Origin: JBOGJG01 sp050747825 | GTDB taxonomy: Bacteria > Acidobacteriota > UBA6911 > RPQK01 > JBOGJG01 | Assembly (NCBI GenBank): GCA_050747825.1 | Contig: JBOGJG010000250.1 | Span: 1-15,359 of the forward strand | DNA: 15,359 nucleotides | Direction: 5' to 3' | In this document: positions 14,333 through 15,359 of the stretch, piece by piece | How the letters are laid out: each line of letters starts with the position of its first letter | How positions within the stretch are numbered: position 1 is the first letter of the stretch | Made by a program: the position numbers and the translations under genes | Notes under the pieces: model-generated | What the model was told of the DNA's origin: nothing | Seen by the model: the letters and a program-made list of their open reading frames with translations, nothing else | Database searches by the model: none

Positions 14333-15319
14333 ATGAAAGGATTTGTTGATCTTCAAGTTAATGGTTATTTAGGCATTGATTTTTCTGAGCCCGGACTAAA
14401 GCTCGACCAGGTGCGCGAAGTCGTGGAGCGGCTGCGCGAGAGGGGAACCGTGGCCTTTTGCCCGACCATGATCACCTCATCTGAGACTGCCTATGAGCAG
14501 AACCTGCCCGTCCTGGCCCAGGCCTTGAAAGAACCTGACCTGACGCCTCATCTGCTGGGCATCCACCTGGAAGGGCCCTTCATCTCACCGGAGGACGGCG
14601 CCCGGGGAGCCCACGACCGCGGCTGGGTGCTCAATCCGGATGTTGAGTTGTATGAAAAATTCAGGAGGCTCGCTGAAGATCAGGTCTGCCTAGTCACGGT
14701 TGCTCCGGAGCGTCCCGGCGCCGAAGAGCTGATTCGCCACATAAGGGTCACGGGGGCGGCCGTCTCCCTGGGCCACCATTATGCCGATGCCCGGGCAATC
14801 AGCCGGTCTTGTGAGTTGGGCGCCTGTGCCGCCACCCATCTGGGCAACGGCATCCCCAACCACATGCCCCGCCATCCCAACCCGATCTGGTATCAGTTGG
14901 ACGAGGACCGTCTGGTGGCGATGGTGATCGTGGATGGGCATCACGTCCCGGATGAGTTCGTGCGCGTGGTGGCGCGCGTAAAGGGCCTCAAGCAGTTTAT
15001 CGTGGTCAGCGACGCGGCTCCCGTAGCGGGAATGCCTCCGGGAAGATATGACACTCTGGGTCAGAGTGTGGTGCTGGAAGAATCGGGCAAGCTCTGGAAC
15101 CCTGAGAAGAACTGCCTAGCCGGATCGAGCGCTTCCATGATGGAGTGCATGAACCACCTGGCCGCCATCTCCTCGCTGAGGGAAGACGAGTTGTGGCTGG
15201 TGGGTTATCGCAATCCGCTGGCTCTCATTGGCAAACAGCTCGAAGATGAGCGATTAGCGCATCTGCCGCCGGTGGTGTTCCAAGACAGGAGGTTCGCAGT
15301 TGGGGGGGCCGCTCGCTGA
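14333..15319 (+). CDS. nagA: N-acetylglucosamine-6-phosphate deacetylase-like amidohydrolase
   Basis: This 328-aa protein has the NagA pattern of the amidohydrolase superfamily: DLQVNGYLGIDF (6-17), GIHLEGPFISP (76-86, with metal ligand E80), SLGHHYADA (145-153, H148), THLGN (168-172, H169), VDGHH (200-204) and VSDA (225-228, catalytic D227). NagA removes acetate from N-acetylglucosamine-6-phosphate in the cytoplasm to give glucosamine-6-phosphate. It is shorter than typical NagA (about 380 aa). It starts directly at the barrel and lacks the N-terminal strands of the small beta-sandwich. THLFNAM is replaced by THLGNGI, and the usual HHR segment by PNHMPRHPNPIW, which I remember from a distinct NagA-like subfamily. 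Exact substrate is therefore open. No Shine-Dalgarno precedes ATG 14333. The C-terminal GGAAR and the stop codon lie within a palindromic repeat. Confidence 0.88.
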   Translation: MKGFVDLQVNGYLGIDFSEPGLKLDQVREVVERLRERGTVAFCPTMITSSETAYEQNLPVLAQALKEPDLTPHLLGIHLEGPFISPEDGARGAHDRGWVLNPDVELYEKFRRLAEDQVCLVTVAPERPGAEELIRHIRVTGAAVSLGHHYADARAISRSCELGACAATHLGNGIPNHMPRHPNPIWYQLDEDRLVAMVIVDGHHVPDEFVRVVARVKGLKQFIVVSDAAPVAGMPPGRYDTLGQSVVLEESGKLWNPEKNCLAGSSASMMECMNHLAAISSLREDELWLVGYRNPLALIGKQLEDERLAHLPPVVFQDRRFAVGGAAR

Positions 15320-15359
15320 CGGTCGCGGCTCGGCTGGCGCGGAGCCACGACCGTCAGCG
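15307..15359. repeat. Dispersed palindromic repeat, copy 3 (inverted), hairpin at the nagA 3' end
   Basis: 15307-15333 is the reverse complement of 1374-1400 with three differences in 27 bp. 15314-15331 pairs with 15342-15359 (18-bp arms, one mismatch, 10-nt loop). The nagA-like TGA stop (15317-15319) sits inside the left arm. The hairpin could end transcription of the gene. The right arm reaches the window edge, so the element may be longer. Confidence 0.85.

Overview
The window looks like a chromosomal segment from an Acidobacteriota (Solibacter-like) bacterium. This rests on gene content and not on a marker gene. There are three TonB-dependent receptors that each begin with a carboxypeptidase-regulatory-like (Oar-type) domain, a TPR protein paired with a CRTAC1/ASPIC-UnbV protein, and many short palindromic dispersed repeats in GC-rich DNA. 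No rRNA, tRNA or CRISPR array is visible.

Layout. 1-963 (-) is the N-terminal part of a TonB-dependent receptor that runs off the left edge. 964-1502 holds an IS630-type transposase remnant and two short repeats. 1503-4883 (-) is a complete 1126-aa receptor (A). After an AT-rich, repeat-bearing spacer, 5317-8457 (+) encodes a secreted TPR protein followed 9 nt later by a secreted CRTAC1/UnbV beta-propeller protein. This pair converges on 8492-11881 (-), a 1129-aa receptor (B) that is a clear paralogue of A. 11882-12360 is a spacer with a dispersed hairpin and a truncated receptor 5' fragment. 12361-14082 (-) is a sodium:solute symporter. Divergent from it are a 57-aa membrane protein (14144-14317) and a NagA-like deacetylase (14333-15319) whose last codons lie in a palindromic repeat.

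How the genes may work together (inference). Receptors A and B would import one or two related large substrates across the outer membrane. The symporter would move a small solute across the inner membrane. The NagA-like enzyme would deacetylate an amino-sugar phosphate in the cytoplasm. That is consistent with an amino-sugar or glycan uptake neighbourhood, but the substrate is not shown. Both receptor genes carry a short palindrome with an AACGTT centre about 180 bp upstream of the start codon, a shape typical of LacI-family operators.

The most unusual aspect is the number of short repeats at gene boundaries. Repeats provide the last codons of three genes (TPR, CRTAC1, nagA), part of the CRTAC1 signal peptide, and one stop codon that forms the loop of a 27-bp-arm hairpin. 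I did not find a defence system, retroelement or other clearly undescribed multi-gene system. The noteworthy points are the repeat architecture, the paired candidate operators and the receptor-fragment duplication.
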